From positions 3,118,501 to 3,182,500 of the forward strand of contig NZ_CP019388.1 in assembly GCF_001971725.1 (NCBI RefSeq): DNA of 64,000 nucleotides, read 5' to 3'. Positions 33,811-42,349 of this stretch are shown here, piece by piece. The stretch's first letter is position 1; every line of letters starts with the position of its first letter. A program made the translations under genes and the position numbers. Below the pieces are notes generated by a model, which was given only the letters and a program-made list of their open reading frames with translations, was not told the origin of the DNA and did no database searches. The stretch is from Winogradskyella sp. J14-2. Its GTDB lineage: Bacteria; Bacteroidota; Bacteroidia; Flavobacteriales; Flavobacteriaceae.

Positions 33811-35154
33811 TTATATACCAGTGTAGTTGCTTGGTGTTATTGTTTTTAATTCAGATTTAATAGCATCTGAAACCTCTAAAGTATCAATAAATTCAGAAAT
33901 TGATTTTTTATTAATTGCTTCATTGGTTCTTGTTAGCCCTTTTAAAGCTTCATATGGGTTTGGGTAACCCTCACGACGCAGTATCGTTTGAATAGCTTCA
34001 GCAACAACTGCCCAATTGTTTTCTAAGTCTTGTTCAAATTTAGAGGCATTTAGAAGTAATTTGCCCAGTCCTTTCAAAGTCGATTTAAAACCAATTATAG
34101 TATGGCCAAAAGGTACACCAGCATTTCTTAAAACCGTACTGTCTGTTAGATCACGCTGCATTCTAGATATCGGTAGCTTCGCCGCAAGATGTTCAAAAAT
34201 GGCATTGGCAATGCCCAAGTTACCCTCACTGTTTTCAAAATCAATCGGGTTTACTTTATGTGGCATCGCAGAGCTACCAACTTCTCCTTTTTTAATCTTT
34301 TGTTTAAAATAATCCATGGATACATATGTCCAGATATCTCTATCTAAATCTATGATAATGGTATTAATACGTTTTAAGGCATCAAACAACGCAGCCATAT
34401 GGTCATAATGCTCAATTTGGGTTGTTGGGAACGAGTGTTGTAAACCTAACTTTTCTTGTACAAATTCGGTTCCAAAAGCTTTCCAGTCTACGTTAGGATA
34501 AGCAACCTTGTGTGCATTAAAATTGCCAGTTGCTCCTCCAAATTTGGCTGCACTAGGTACGTCATTTAATAGGTTAAACTGTTCTTTTAATCTAACTGCA
34601 AAAACATCAATCTCTTTCCCTAAGCGTGTTGGTGAAGCAGGTTGACCATGTGTTCTTGCCAGCATTGGCACAGCTTTCCATTCTTCGGCTAAGTCTTCAA
34701 TTTTTTTGAGTAAGCTTAAGTACTCAGGAACATAAACATCGTTCATTGCTTCCTTAATACTAAGTGGAATTGCAGTATTATTAATATCTTGGGACGTTAA
34801 CCCAAAGTGAATAAATTCTTTATGCTCAGATAAGCCAAGAGCATCAAACTTTTCCTTTATAAAATACTCAACTGCTTTTACATCGTGGTTAGTTACTTTT
34901 TCAATCTCTTTTATGGCAGCAGCATCAACTGGTGTAAAGTTTTTATAGATGGCTCTTAAATTTTCAAAAGTACTAGATGAAACAGATTTTAGTTGTGGTA
35001 AAGGCAATTCGCATAGTGCAATAAAGTATTCAATTTCTACAAAAACACGATATTTTATTAAAGCTTCTTCAGAAAAATAATTGCCTAAAGCCTCTACTTT
35101 AGATCTGTATCTGCCATCTATTGGTGAAATTGCGCTAAGTGCTGTAAGTGCCAT
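33811..35154 (-). CDS. purB: Adenylosuccinate lyase
   Basis: A 447-residue enzyme splitting SAICAR and adenylosuccinate in purine synthesis. The family core is intact: LSAISPIDGRYRSK (5-18), VTNHDVKAVEYF, HFGLTSQDINNTA, ARTHGQPASPTRLGKE and the signature GSSAMPHKVNPIDFENSEGN (the mobile loop with the catalytic serine). Length and sequence are like E. coli PurB. A two-helix membrane protein gene follows directly and a HEAT-like gene lies upstream. Confidence 0.96.
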   Translation of the reverse strand: MALTALSAISPIDGRYRSKVEALGNYFSEEALIKYRVFVEIEYFIALCELPLPQLKSVSSSTFENLRAIYKNFTPVDAAAIKEIEKVTNHDVKAVEYFIKEKFDALGLSEHKEFIHFGLTSQDINNTAIPLSIKEAMNDVYVPEYLSLLKKIEDLAEEWKAVPMLARTHGQPASPTRLGKEIDVFAVRLKEQFNLLNDVPSAAKFGGATGNFNAHKVAYPNVDWKAFGTEFVQEKLGLQHSFPTTQIEHYDHMAALFDALKRINTIIIDLDRDIWTYVSMDYFKQKIKKGEVGSSAMPHKVNPIDFENSEGNLGIANAIFEHLAAKLPISRMQRDLTDSTVLRNAGVPFGHTIIGFKSTLKGLGKLLLNASKFEQDLENNWAVVAEAIQTILRREGYPNPYEALKGLTRTNEAINKKSISEFIDTLEVSDAIKSELKTITPSNYTGI

Positions 35155-35178
35155 TTAAGTTGGTTTTTTAAGAAGCAT

Positions 35179-35186
35179 CAAAGATA
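35179..35186 (-). promoter_or_regulatory. Probable -7 element of purB
   Basis: Reads TATCTTTG on the minus strand, 24 bases before the purB start codon; the -33 partner is not clear. Confidence 0.4.
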
Positions 35187-35271
35187 GTGAAGTAAGTTGA
35201 AAAGTGTAGAGTAAGTAGTGTAAAGTTTGAAAGAAATAGAACCAAAATACTTCACACTTTTTCCTTATTAC

Positions 35272-35835
35272 TTATTTATTGATTTTTTTCAGGATATGCC
35301 TTGCTCTGGCTTTAAAACCCGAGCTTTGCATCTGAAAATCGCGTTCTAGAATAATTGTCAATTCTTGGTGAATCCAATCATATTCGGTACCCAGTAAATA
35401 AAGCGAATTCATAGAATAGGCTTTAGGTGCAATTTTTTCGTCATTAATCATCCAATCAAAACAAGCTTCAATAATTTTTTCTTTGTGAGATTCGCTTAAA
35501 TGATGTTTTATCTTTGTGTCATGTTTTCCGTAGTAAGCAGTTATTAGATATTCACAGATTTTAGCCATTGGTCGTACTGCAGAATCTAGGTGTATTTTAG
35601 AAATGTTTTTTGTAAAGATGTCTAAATAAGGAATGATAGCTTCAAGATTTTCACCACACATAAATTCAAACACCCATGCTGCTCTACACGAAATTTTATC
35701 ATCTACATCAAACAAAATTTCTATAAGTGGTTGCACCAATTCGGGCTGGTTTAAAACTAGTTTAGCAAAATGTAATCGCTTTTCGCGAGAGTGATTAACG
35801 TAATTTAATTCCTTATAAAGTTGTGCTTTTGTCAA
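35272..35835 (-). CDS. HEAT-like helical repeat protein, function unknown
   Basis: A 187-residue, all-helical protein with repeat-like hairpins (LNQPELVQPLIEILFDVDDKIS, CRAAWVFEFMCGENLEAIIPYL) as in HEAT/armadillo proteins, and a basic C-terminus. It carries no lyase motif, although homologues next to purB may be labelled adenylosuccinate lyase in databases by neighbourhood. No catalytic residue can be proposed; a protein-binding adaptor is the most that can be inferred. It lies 117 bases upstream of purB on the same strand. Confidence 0.72.
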   Translation of the reverse strand: MTKAQLYKELNYVNHSREKRLHFAKLVLNQPELVQPLIEILFDVDDKISCRAAWVFEFMCGENLEAIIPYLDIFTKNISKIHLDSAVRPMAKICEYLITAYYGKHDTKIKHHLSESHKEKIIEACFDWMINDEKIAPKAYSMNSLYLLGTEYDWIHQELTIILERDFQMQSSGFKARARHILKKINK

Positions 35836-35877
35836 AACGTTTCTTATTTTTAACGCTTCTAAATTAGTAAAAAAACC

Positions 35878-36357
35878 ATGATACGAAAATCGCTTAAAAG
35901 AATAGGTCTTGTTTTGTTAGTTGTATTGGTGATTGCTCAGTTTTTTGGACCAGAAAAAAATGAAGGAGATATCGTTTCGGTTGATGCCTTTATTGCAGAT
36001 ACAAATCCACCTGAAGATGTCCATACCATTCTAGAGAATGCGTGTTTCGATTGCCATAGCGACCATACAAACTATCCTTGGTATAATGCTATTACGCCAG
36101 TAAATTATTGGTTGGCAGATCATGTAAAAGACGGCAAAAAGCACTTTAACGTATCTAAATGGACCGACTATTCAGACAAGAAAAAAGATCACAAACTCGA
36201 AGAGTTGGCCGAGGAGGTAGAAGAAGGACACATGCCATTACCAAGCTATACCTGGACGCATAGCGATGCGAAACTTAGCAAAGAACAAATTGAAGCCATA
36301 GAAGAGTGGGTGAAAATGGCAAGAATTAAGTATGCATTTTTAAAAGATCCGCAATAG
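35878..36357 (+). CDS. Haem-binding domain protein (cytochrome c-like), membrane-anchored
   Basis: A 159-residue protein with an N-terminal hydrophobic anchor (about 8-22) and one covalent haem-binding motif CFDCH (about 58-62) within ACFDCHSDHTNYPWYNAITPV. HMPLPSYTWTH supplies a candidate methionine or histidine ligand, and the end has the IEEWVKMAR helix typical of c-type cytochromes. It should sit on the periplasmic face of the inner membrane. A redox partner is not visible nearby. Confidence 0.87.
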   Translation: MIRKSLKRIGLVLLVVLVIAQFFGPEKNEGDIVSVDAFIADTNPPEDVHTILENACFDCHSDHTNYPWYNAITPVNYWLADHVKDGKKHFNVSKWTDYSDKKKDHKLEELAEEVEEGHMPLPSYTWTHSDAKLSKEQIEAIEEWVKMARIKYAFLKDPQ

Positions 36358-36380
36358 AAGAGAATATATAAAAGCTAGAC

Positions 36381-36466
36381 TGTCATTGTGAGGACGAAGG
36401 ACGTGACAATCTCTTTATTTTTAATTATTACTTCAACAGATTGCCACGCTTATGCTCGCAATGACA
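36381..36466. repeat. Interspersed palindromic repeat, two-unit form
   Basis: Outer arms TGTCATTG (36381) and CAATGACA (36459-36466), inner arms GTGACAATCT and AGATTGCCAC (about 36403-36412 and 36438-36447), separated by an AT-rich centre. It lies in the gap between the haem-binding protein and glycosyltransferase genes. The same element recurs at 38571-38665 and, as a half unit, in the B12 riboswitch. Confidence 0.75.
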
Positions 36467-36485
36467 CATTATCTTTGAACATTTA

Positions 36486-37751
36486 ATGAAAAATAAATTA
36501 CTAATCATTGGCTTTGTTTGGCCAGAGCCCAAAAGTTCTGCCGCTGGTAGTAGAATGCTGCAACTCATAGAGCAATTTCTTAATCAGGATTTTGAAATTA
36601 CTTTTGCCTCTGCTGCCAAAACTTCTGATAATACTTACGATTTATCTCTACTCGATGTAAGAACACAAAGCATACTATTGAATGATGCATCTTTTGATGA
36701 CTTTATTAGCCAACTGCAACCAGATGTTGTGCTTTTTGATCGGTTTATGGTAGAAGAGCAATATGGCTGGCGTGTGGCTGAACAATGCCCAAATGCTTTG
36801 CGTGTTTTGGATACTGAAGATTTTCATGGCTTACGAAAGGCTAGGGAACACGCTTTAAAAGAAGGTGTTGAGGTTACGGTTGAGCATTTGCAAAACGATA
36901 CCACAAAACGCGAAATAGCTAGTATTTATCGTTGCGATTTAAGCTTAATAATCTCTGAAGCTGAAATAGACATTTTAACCCAACAGTTTAAGATTGATGA
37001 ACGTTTACTCCATTATCTGCCATTTTTGTTAGAACCAATAGAAGAAGAAAGGATAAACAATTTACCAACTTTTGAAGAACGCCAACATTTTATTACCATT
37101 GGTAATTTTTTGCATCCACCAAATTATGATGCAGTGTTGTATCTAAAACAATCCATTTGGCCATTAATAAGACCGCAATTGCCAAATGCTGAGTTGCATA
37201 TTTATGGTGCTTACGAATCGCAAAAAGTAACGCAACTACATAAAGAAAAAGATGGTTTTTTAATAAAAGGGTTTGCAGAGTGTGTAAGCGATGTAATGCA
37301 GCAAGCAAAGGTATGTTTAGCTCCATTGCGTTTTGGTGCAGGACTAAAAGGAAAACTCATAGATGCCATGCAAAATGGTACGCCTTCTGTTATGTCTAGC
37401 ATTGCAGCTGAAGGTATGTTTGATAATAGGTGTAAAGATGAGTGTCACACTGAGCGCAGTCGCAGTGTAAATGGATTCATTACAGATGATCCAGAAGCTT
37501 TTGCACAAAAAGCAGTAGAGCTATATACCAAAGCAGAAGTTTGGAAAGACAAACAACAAAACGGTTTTAAGGTTTTGAATCATCGTTTTGATAAATCTAA
37601 CTTTAAGGATGAGATTGCACAAAAAATAGAAGAGTTAAGAACAGATTTAAAAACCCATCGTCAAAAAAATTTTATTGGTAACATCCTACAACACCAAACT
37701 TTGCAAAGTACCAAGTATTTGAGTAAGTGGATTGCCGAGAAGAATAGATGA
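36486..37751 (+). CDS. Glycosyltransferase, GT4-like, GT-B fold
   Basis: A 421-residue protein with the GT-B layout: an N-terminal half opening LLIIGFVWPEPKSSAAGSRM and, in the second half, FITIGNFLHPPNYDAVLYL, LPNAELHIYGAYES and CLAPLRFGAGLKGKLIDAM, which is the nucleotide-sugar binding loop with EGMFD behind it. No signal peptide. Residues about 319-328 (ECHTERSRSV) are a translated intergenic repeat, detailed in the findings. The sugar and acceptor are unknown. It is a single gene with repeats on both sides. Confidence 0.85.
   Translation: MKNKLLIIGFVWPEPKSSAAGSRMLQLIEQFLNQDFEITFASAAKTSDNTYDLSLLDVRTQSILLNDASFDDFISQLQPDVVLFDRFMVEEQYGWRVAEQCPNALRVLDTEDFHGLRKAREHALKEGVEVTVEHLQNDTTKREIASIYRCDLSLIISEAEIDILTQQFKIDERLLHYLPFLLEPIEEERINNLPTFEERQHFITIGNFLHPPNYDAVLYLKQSIWPLIRPQLPNAELHIYGAYESQKVTQLHKEKDGFLIKGFAECVSDVMQQAKVCLAPLRFGAGLKGKLIDAMQNGTPSVMSSIAAEGMFDNRCKDECHTERSRSVNGFITDDPEAFAQKAVELYTKAEVWKDKQQNGFKVLNHRFDKSNFKDEIAQKIEELRTDLKTHRQKNFIGNILQHQTLQSTKYLSKWIAEKNR
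37447..37468. repeat. Palindromic repeat inserted in the glycosyltransferase coding sequence
   Basis: The 22 bases from ACACTGAGCG to CAGTGT form an imperfect palindrome; a closely related copy, CACACTGAGCGCTGTCGAAG, lies in the hisS leader at 54833-54852. In this gene the copy is in frame and encodes HTERSRSV. Confidence 0.75.
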
Positions 37752-37754
37752 GGT

Positions 37755-37834
37755 TTCGTTATCGCTTGGGATATGAATCCGTTTCAATCGTTTATATCCA
37801 CCGATTCTGACGTAAGTTCAGCACAAGTAACGAA
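37755..37834. repeat. Imperfect inverted repeat downstream of the glycosyltransferase gene
   Basis: TTCGTTATCGCTTG (37755-37768) is complementary, with a small gap, to CAAGTAACGAA (37824-37834), and GGATAT...ATATCC lies within. It occupies most of the 123-base gap between two converging genes and could fold into a long hairpin. Confidence 0.5.
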
Positions 37835-37874
37835 GTTTGCCTAAAAAAATGACAATATCAAGTTTAAAAGCTTC

Positions 37875-38549
37875 TTACAAAACCTCAAGAATATCCTTCA
37901 TGCCTTTAGTTGCTGGTTTTGCAATCACCTTAATATTCTGATTGCGAACCACAGCCGGTTTTGGGTCTATGTAATATATTTCAGTATCTGGTTGTACATA
38001 ATGCATTAAACTTGCTGCAGGATATACTTGCATGCTCGTTCCAATAATAACTAGAATATCTGCCGCATAACAAATTTTTATGGCCGTATCCATCATAGGC
38101 ACGTCTTCACCAAACCAAACAATATGAGGACGCAGTTGATAACCTTTCTCGCAGGTATCTCCTATGTTGATGTCTTCTGTCCAAACTCTAATATCTTTTG
38201 GATTGCCAGTACTTCGTATTTTCTTGAGTTCTCCATGTAGATGTACTACGTCGGTACTGCCAGCACGCTCATGCAAATCATCAACGTTTTGGGTGATGAT
38301 GGTGACTTTGTAGTTTTTTTCAAGTGCAGCCAAGTCTCTATGTGCCTGATTGGGCTCAACGGTTTTAAGCTGTCGTCGTCTTTGGTTGTAAAAGTCTAAA
38401 ACGAGTTCAGGGTTTCGTCTAAAACCTTCTGGTGAAGCTACTTTCATTACATCGTGCCCTTCCCAAAGTCCGTCATGGTCTCTAAAGGTTTTAACACCAC
38501 TTTCAGCACTCATACCAGCACCTGATAATACAACAATGTGTTTTTTCAT
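37875..38549 (-). CDS. cobB: Sirtuin, NAD-dependent protein deacylase
   Basis: A 224-residue Sir2 enzyme removing lysine acyl groups with NAD. NAD motifs GAGMSAESG (10-18), TFRD (21-24) and TQNVDDLHERAG (86-97) and the catalytic His105 (HLHGEL) are intact. FYNQRRR (53-59) supplies Tyr54 and Arg57 in the positions used by class III sirtuins for succinyl/malonyl-lysine. The four zinc-binding cysteines are missing; only two cysteines are present in all. Transcribed alone, it diverges from trmH across a palindromic repeat. Confidence 0.9.
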   Translation of the reverse strand: MKKHIVVLSGAGMSAESGVKTFRDHDGLWEGHDVMKVASPEGFRRNPELVLDFYNQRRRQLKTVEPNQAHRDLAALEKNYKVTIITQNVDDLHERAGSTDVVHLHGELKKIRSTGNPKDIRVWTEDINIGDTCEKGYQLRPHIVWFGEDVPMMDTAIKICYAADILVIIGTSMQVYPAASLMHYVQPDTEIYYIDPKPAVVRNQNIKVIAKPATKGMKDILEVL

Positions 38550-38570
38550 AGATTAAAAATATAAAATATA

Positions 38571-38665
38571 CTGTCATTGCAAGTGTGGCGTGGCAATCTT
38601 TTACATTGAAATTCAATTATTTTAAAATTGCCACGTCATTCGTTCTACATTCCTTACAATGACAG
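38571..38665. repeat. Interspersed palindromic repeat, two-unit form
   Basis: Outer arms CTGTCATTG (38571-38579) and CAATGACAG (38657-38665); inner TGGCAATCT (38591-38599) faces ATTGCCACG (about 38627-38635). It fills the gap between the divergent sirtuin and trmH genes, so both promoters must lie in or beside it. Confidence 0.75.
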
Positions 38666-38674
38666 TAATTTTTT

Positions 38675-38682
38675 TAATTTTG
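38675..38682 (+). promoter_or_regulatory. Probable -7 element of trmH, immediately before the ATG
   Basis: TAATTTTG ends 4 bases before the trmH ATG at 38687, so transcription from it would give a leaderless or nearly leaderless mRNA. The -33 position falls in the end of the palindromic repeat and has no clear TTG. Confidence 0.4.
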
Positions 38683-38686
38683 AGTC

Positions 38687-39346
38687 ATGTCAGATTTAAA
38701 ACTATTAGAACATCTAGAATCCTATCTCACAGAAAATAGAAGAGAACGATTTAAAAGCGTGTTAGCTCAGCGCACCAAACATTTTACCGTGGCTACAGAA
38801 GATGTGTATCAGCTACACAATACAAGTGCTGTAATACGCTCTTGCGATGTGTTTGGTATACAAGAAGTAAATATTGTAGAAGAGGTAAATTCTAAACGAA
38901 TTGACAGGGAAATTGCCATGGGAGCGCAGAAATGGGTAGATTTAAATCGTTATCATACCACAAAATCTTGCATTGAAGATTTAAGGGCTAAAGGTTATCA
39001 GATTGTGGCTACAAGTCCGCATGCAGAAGATTGCGACCTTATTGATTTTGATATCACAAAACCATCTTGTTTTTTCTTTGGCAGAGAAACCGAAGGACTA
39101 TCTGAGCGTGTTTTGGAAGAAGCGGATTGCTTTTTAAAAATTCCTATGGTAGGTTTTACCGAAAGTTTAAATATCTCAGTATCTGCAGCAATTATATTGC
39201 AGTACGTAACGTCTAAGTTACGTAAGTCTAAAATTAATTGGCAACTGTCTGAAGACGACTATTTAGAAAAGCGTTTTGATTGGATTAAGAAAACACTAAA
39301 AGACTATGATGCTATTGTAGAACGCTACATGGCAGCAAATGATTAA
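38687..39346 (+). CDS. trmH: tRNA (guanosine(18)-2'-O)-methyltransferase, SPOUT family
   Basis: A 219-residue TrmH-type SpoU methyltransferase acting on G18 in the D-loop of tRNA. Motif 1 is HNTSAVIRSCDVFGIQEV (about 44-61), motif 2 CFFFGRETEGLSERVLE (about 126-142) and motif 3 IPMVGFTESLNISVSAAI (about 149-166), all with their conserved residues. There is no N-terminal L30e-like substrate-binding domain, which argues for TrmH rather than RlmB. Confidence 0.92.
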   Translation: MSDLKLLEHLESYLTENRRERFKSVLAQRTKHFTVATEDVYQLHNTSAVIRSCDVFGIQEVNIVEEVNSKRIDREIAMGAQKWVDLNRYHTTKSCIEDLRAKGYQIVATSPHAEDCDLIDFDITKPSCFFFGRETEGLSERVLEEADCFLKIPMVGFTESLNISVSAAIILQYVTSKLRKSKINWQLSEDDYLEKRFDWIKKTLKDYDAIVERYMAAND

Positions 39347-39351
39347 GGTAA

Positions 39352-40158
39352 CTAAGCCTTATCTTTCTTTTTGTTTTTGCGTTCTTTGCTTCGTTGAATC
39401 ACTTTGTATTCTTCGTAGCACTCACTAATTGCATCTAAAATTTGCAAGTCATTTGCAGTATTTATAAAGTCTTTAGAATAGTTACATTGGTTAACGATCT
39501 CATCTAAGTCGTATTTGGTAACTCGTAACAATACCATAAGCATCTCTCTATCAAACCGTTTAGCTAGCTGATTTCTAATTTCATCATCTTCCTTAATCTT
39601 CTTAAGCTTATGCATTTCGTTTGGCTTTTTGCCAAACATGTTGTACAGAAAATCGGCAGGATTAAAAATAGCACCCAAAACCTTTGTTGCAATATTTGGT
39701 TTTCCGCCTTCATAGGCTTTACCATATAAACCAGAGATACGGTATTGGTTATTATTTCTAATAGGTACCTGCTTTATGTCTACCTCTAGGTAACCTGTAA
39801 GTTCTAGGGATTTTACGGTAACTTCTTCTAGCGCTAAGGCCAACTCGGTCATTATAATCTCGGTATTACCAAACTTTAACCAATCGTTTGTAACTCTTAC
39901 TTTTATAGATTTGTAGCCCAAATAAGAAAGATGTAATGTATCGTTAACTTTGGCTTTAATTTCAAATTTGCCATCATCATCTGTTGCTGTACCAACAACT
40001 TGGTTTATGTTTACAATATTAACCTCGCTTAAAGCTTCTTGCGTTGTAGAACTTTTAATGGTTCCTTTTACTGTTTCTGGAGTTTTTGTGGCAGTACTGT
40101 CTTGACTATAGCTGTAAACTGTAGTAAAGCACAAAAGTATAGAGAGTAGGTATCGCAT
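39352..40158 (-). CDS. Exported protein with carboxypeptidase-like regulatory domain
   Basis: A 268-residue protein with a signal peptide (about 1-18, ending SYSQ). A carboxypeptidase D-like regulatory beta-sandwich follows (about 30-110: VKGTIKSSTTQEALSEVNIV, GTATDDDGKFEIKA, HLSYLGYKSIKVRV) and then a helical, charged C-terminal part ending KERKNKKKDKA. This domain usually precedes a TonB receptor plug; here it stands alone with a unique tail. It is presumably periplasmic. Function unknown. Confidence 0.82.
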   Translation of the reverse strand: MRYLLSILLCFTTVYSYSQDSTATKTPETVKGTIKSSTTQEALSEVNIVNINQVVGTATDDDGKFEIKAKVNDTLHLSYLGYKSIKVRVTNDWLKFGNTEIIMTELALALEEVTVKSLELTGYLEVDIKQVPIRNNNQYRISGLYGKAYEGGKPNIATKVLGAIFNPADFLYNMFGKKPNEMHKLKKIKEDDEIRNQLAKRFDREMLMVLLRVTKYDLDEIVNQCNYSKDFINTANDLQILDAISECYEEYKVIQRSKERKNKKKDKA

Positions 40159-40249
40159 AGTGTAAAATACTTTGTAAAGGTAATAAACAAAACGGATTTT
40201 ATACTTTTACCTAAAAGATTTGACTAAATATTAACAACATTAATGCCAT

Positions 40250-40273
40250 AAAAAAGCCTCTAAATAGAGGCTT
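40250..40273 (-). terminator. Terminator after the DEAD-box helicase gene
   Basis: AAGCCTCT (40254-40261) and AGAGGCTT (40266-40273) form a hairpin followed on the minus strand by a T tract, just after the helicase stop. Confidence 0.8.
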
Positions 40274-40278
40274 ATAAT

Positions 40279-42072
40279 TTATTTTCTTCGAGATCTGCGC
40301 GGTCTGTCAGACGCAGAACGTCTCCCTTTTTTAGATGATTTTTCAGAACGTCTTCCATCTTGTCTTCCAGAATCATTACTGCGTCTAGAGCGTCTATCAC
40401 CACGAGGTTTGTCATTACCTTTTCGTTTTCCGCCACGATTTCTGTCGCGTCTTCCGCCACCACTGCGTCCTTTATTTTCGCTAACCTCTACATTAACAAA
40501 GCGACCATTATACTTAAAGTCTGTAAAAAATGCTAAGACTTTCTCTTCGTTTTCTTTTTCGGTATTGAAAAATGAAAAACTATCCTTTACATCAACTTTA
40601 AAGACATCGTCTTTACCAAGCTCTAAAACTTCTTTTAAGAAATCCTTTAAAGACATCCAGTCGTAACCATCCTTACGACCAACATTAATAAAGTAACGCG
40701 TGTCTGTTCCAGATGCTCTTCCGCCATCATCACTACTACGACCAGATTCTGAAACTGAAAGGTCTTTAGAGTTTTTATAGTAGTTAAAGAAACGTGTAAA
40801 CTCAACCGAAAAGAACTTTTTAATCAATTCATCTTTTTCAGTGTCTTCAAACAGTTCGTTAATGCTATCTAAGTATTTATCAATCTCGTGATTAACTTCT
40901 GTGTTATGAATTTTATTGGCCAAGTTCATTAATTGCACCTCGCAGATTTCCATACCAGATGGGATATCTTTCTTTTCAAACTGTCTTTTAATAATGCGCT
41001 CAATACTTTTAATTTTTCGTATTTCGCTTTTAGCAACTATAACCATAGAAACACCAGTTTTACCAGCTCTACCAGTACGGCCAGAACGGTGTGTGTAAGT
41101 TTCTATTTCGTCTGGTAATTGGTAATTGATAACGTGAGTTATATCATCTACATCAATACCACGTGCAGCAACGTCCGTTGCCACCAGCATTTGAATTTGC
41201 TTGTTTCTAAAAGACTTCATGACTAAGTCACGTTGATTTTGGCTTAAATCTCCATGTAATGCACCAGCACTGTAACCGTCTTCAATAAGCTTTTCGGCAA
41301 TTTTTTGTGTATCGCGTTTTGTTCTACAGAAAATTACCGAGAAAATATCAGGATTAGCATCTGCCAAACGCTTTAACGCCAAATAACGATCACGACCATT
41401 AACCAAGTAATACTCATGGGAAACATTACTTGTACTTTCGTTTTTGTTACCCACGGTAATTTCAATTGGGTCGGACATAAACTTTTTTGCAATTGCAGCC
41501 ACTTCTTTTGGCATTGTTGCTGAAAATAGCCACGTACTTTTATCCATTGGTGTGTGTGACAAGATATCTGTAATATCGTCATAAAAGCCCATGTTTAGCA
41601 TCTCGTCGGCTTCATCTAAAACACTGTATTGTATTTTAGAAATATCTACCAAATTGCGGCTAATCATATCTTTCATACGACCCGGAGTAGCAACAACAAT
41701 TTGTGCACCTTTTTTAATTTGCTTGGCTTGGTCTGTTACGCTTGCACCACCATAAATGGCAACAACGTTTAGGCCTTTACAGTATTTACCATACAATTTT
41801 AACTCGTTGGTGATTTGTAAACACAATTCTCTGGTAGGTGAGAGGATAAGCCCTTGCGTGGTTCTGCTATTGATATCAATTTTTTGAAGCATCGGAAAAC
41901 CAAATGCTGCGGTTTTTCCTGTGCCAGTTTGTGCAAGCGCTACTAGGTCGCGCTCTTCTGCTAATAATACTGGAATTGCTTTTTGTTGGATTTCACTTGG
42001 TGTTTCAAATCCTAAATCTGAAATACCATTAAGAAGGTCTTCATTAAGACCAAGGTTTTGGAATGTACTCAT
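40279..42072 (-). CDS. DEAD-box ATP-dependent RNA helicase with RRM-like and basic tail
   Basis: A 597-residue RNA helicase. Motif I AQTGTGKT is at 47-54, Ia PTREL at 79-83, II DEAD at 153-156, III SAT at 184-186, and VI HRSGRTGRAG near 330-339. A DbpA-type RNA-binding domain follows (about 455-545: GRKDGYDWMSLKDFLKEVL, GRFVNVEVSENKG), then a strongly basic Arg/Gly/Ser-rich tail. The layout is that of DeaD/CsdA-type helicases, active in ribosome assembly and cold adaptation. A 277-base gap upstream suggests a long leader. Confidence 0.94.
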   Translation of the reverse strand: MSTFQNLGLNEDLLNGISDLGFETPSEIQQKAIPVLLAEERDLVALAQTGTGKTAAFGFPMLQKIDINSRTTQGLILSPTRELCLQITNELKLYGKYCKGLNVVAIYGGASVTDQAKQIKKGAQIVVATPGRMKDMISRNLVDISKIQYSVLDEADEMLNMGFYDDITDILSHTPMDKSTWLFSATMPKEVAAIAKKFMSDPIEITVGNKNESTSNVSHEYYLVNGRDRYLALKRLADANPDIFSVIFCRTKRDTQKIAEKLIEDGYSAGALHGDLSQNQRDLVMKSFRNKQIQMLVATDVAARGIDVDDITHVINYQLPDEIETYTHRSGRTGRAGKTGVSMVIVAKSEIRKIKSIERIIKRQFEKKDIPSGMEICEVQLMNLANKIHNTEVNHEIDKYLDSINELFEDTEKDELIKKFFSVEFTRFFNYYKNSKDLSVSESGRSSDDGGRASGTDTRYFINVGRKDGYDWMSLKDFLKEVLELGKDDVFKVDVKDSFSFFNTEKENEEKVLAFFTDFKYNGRFVNVEVSENKGRSGGGRRDRNRGGKRKGNDKPRGDRRSRRSNDSGRQDGRRSEKSSKKGRRSASDRPRRSRRK

Positions 42073-42207
42073 TCTTGTTTTTAATGTATGCGATAAATTA
42101 ATGTAGTGTTACATTAGAAGCGTATCGACATACTTAAACCAAAACTTCTCGTAACACACCTCACTCTGAGGTTTTCGCGCTTTTTTAAATCTCCGCGAAT
42201 TTTGGCG

Positions 42208-42215
42208 CAAAGATA
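42208..42215 (-). promoter_or_regulatory. Probable -7 element of the helicase gene, giving a long leader
   Basis: Reads TATCTTTG on the minus strand, 136 bases before the start codon. The -33 partner is weak. The leader would carry CCTCA-CTC-TGAGG (42159-42171), a small hairpin. Long leaders are common on cold-shock helicase mRNAs; here this is inference. Confidence 0.4.
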
Positions 42216-42349
42216 GTCTTTTATTTGAATTGGTAAGGTTTTGATGCATTTATTAAAAATTAGGTAGTGCTCGTTTTTTAACCAATGTAATAATTGGTAT
42301 AATAAAAAGTTTTATGCACAACAACTCATTTTTATAAATTAAAGCCAGC

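Noticed and set aside
35272-35835. Second adenylosuccinate lyase
   Set aside because: It has no fumarase/aspartase superfamily signature and is less than half the length; only its position beside purB suggests the name.
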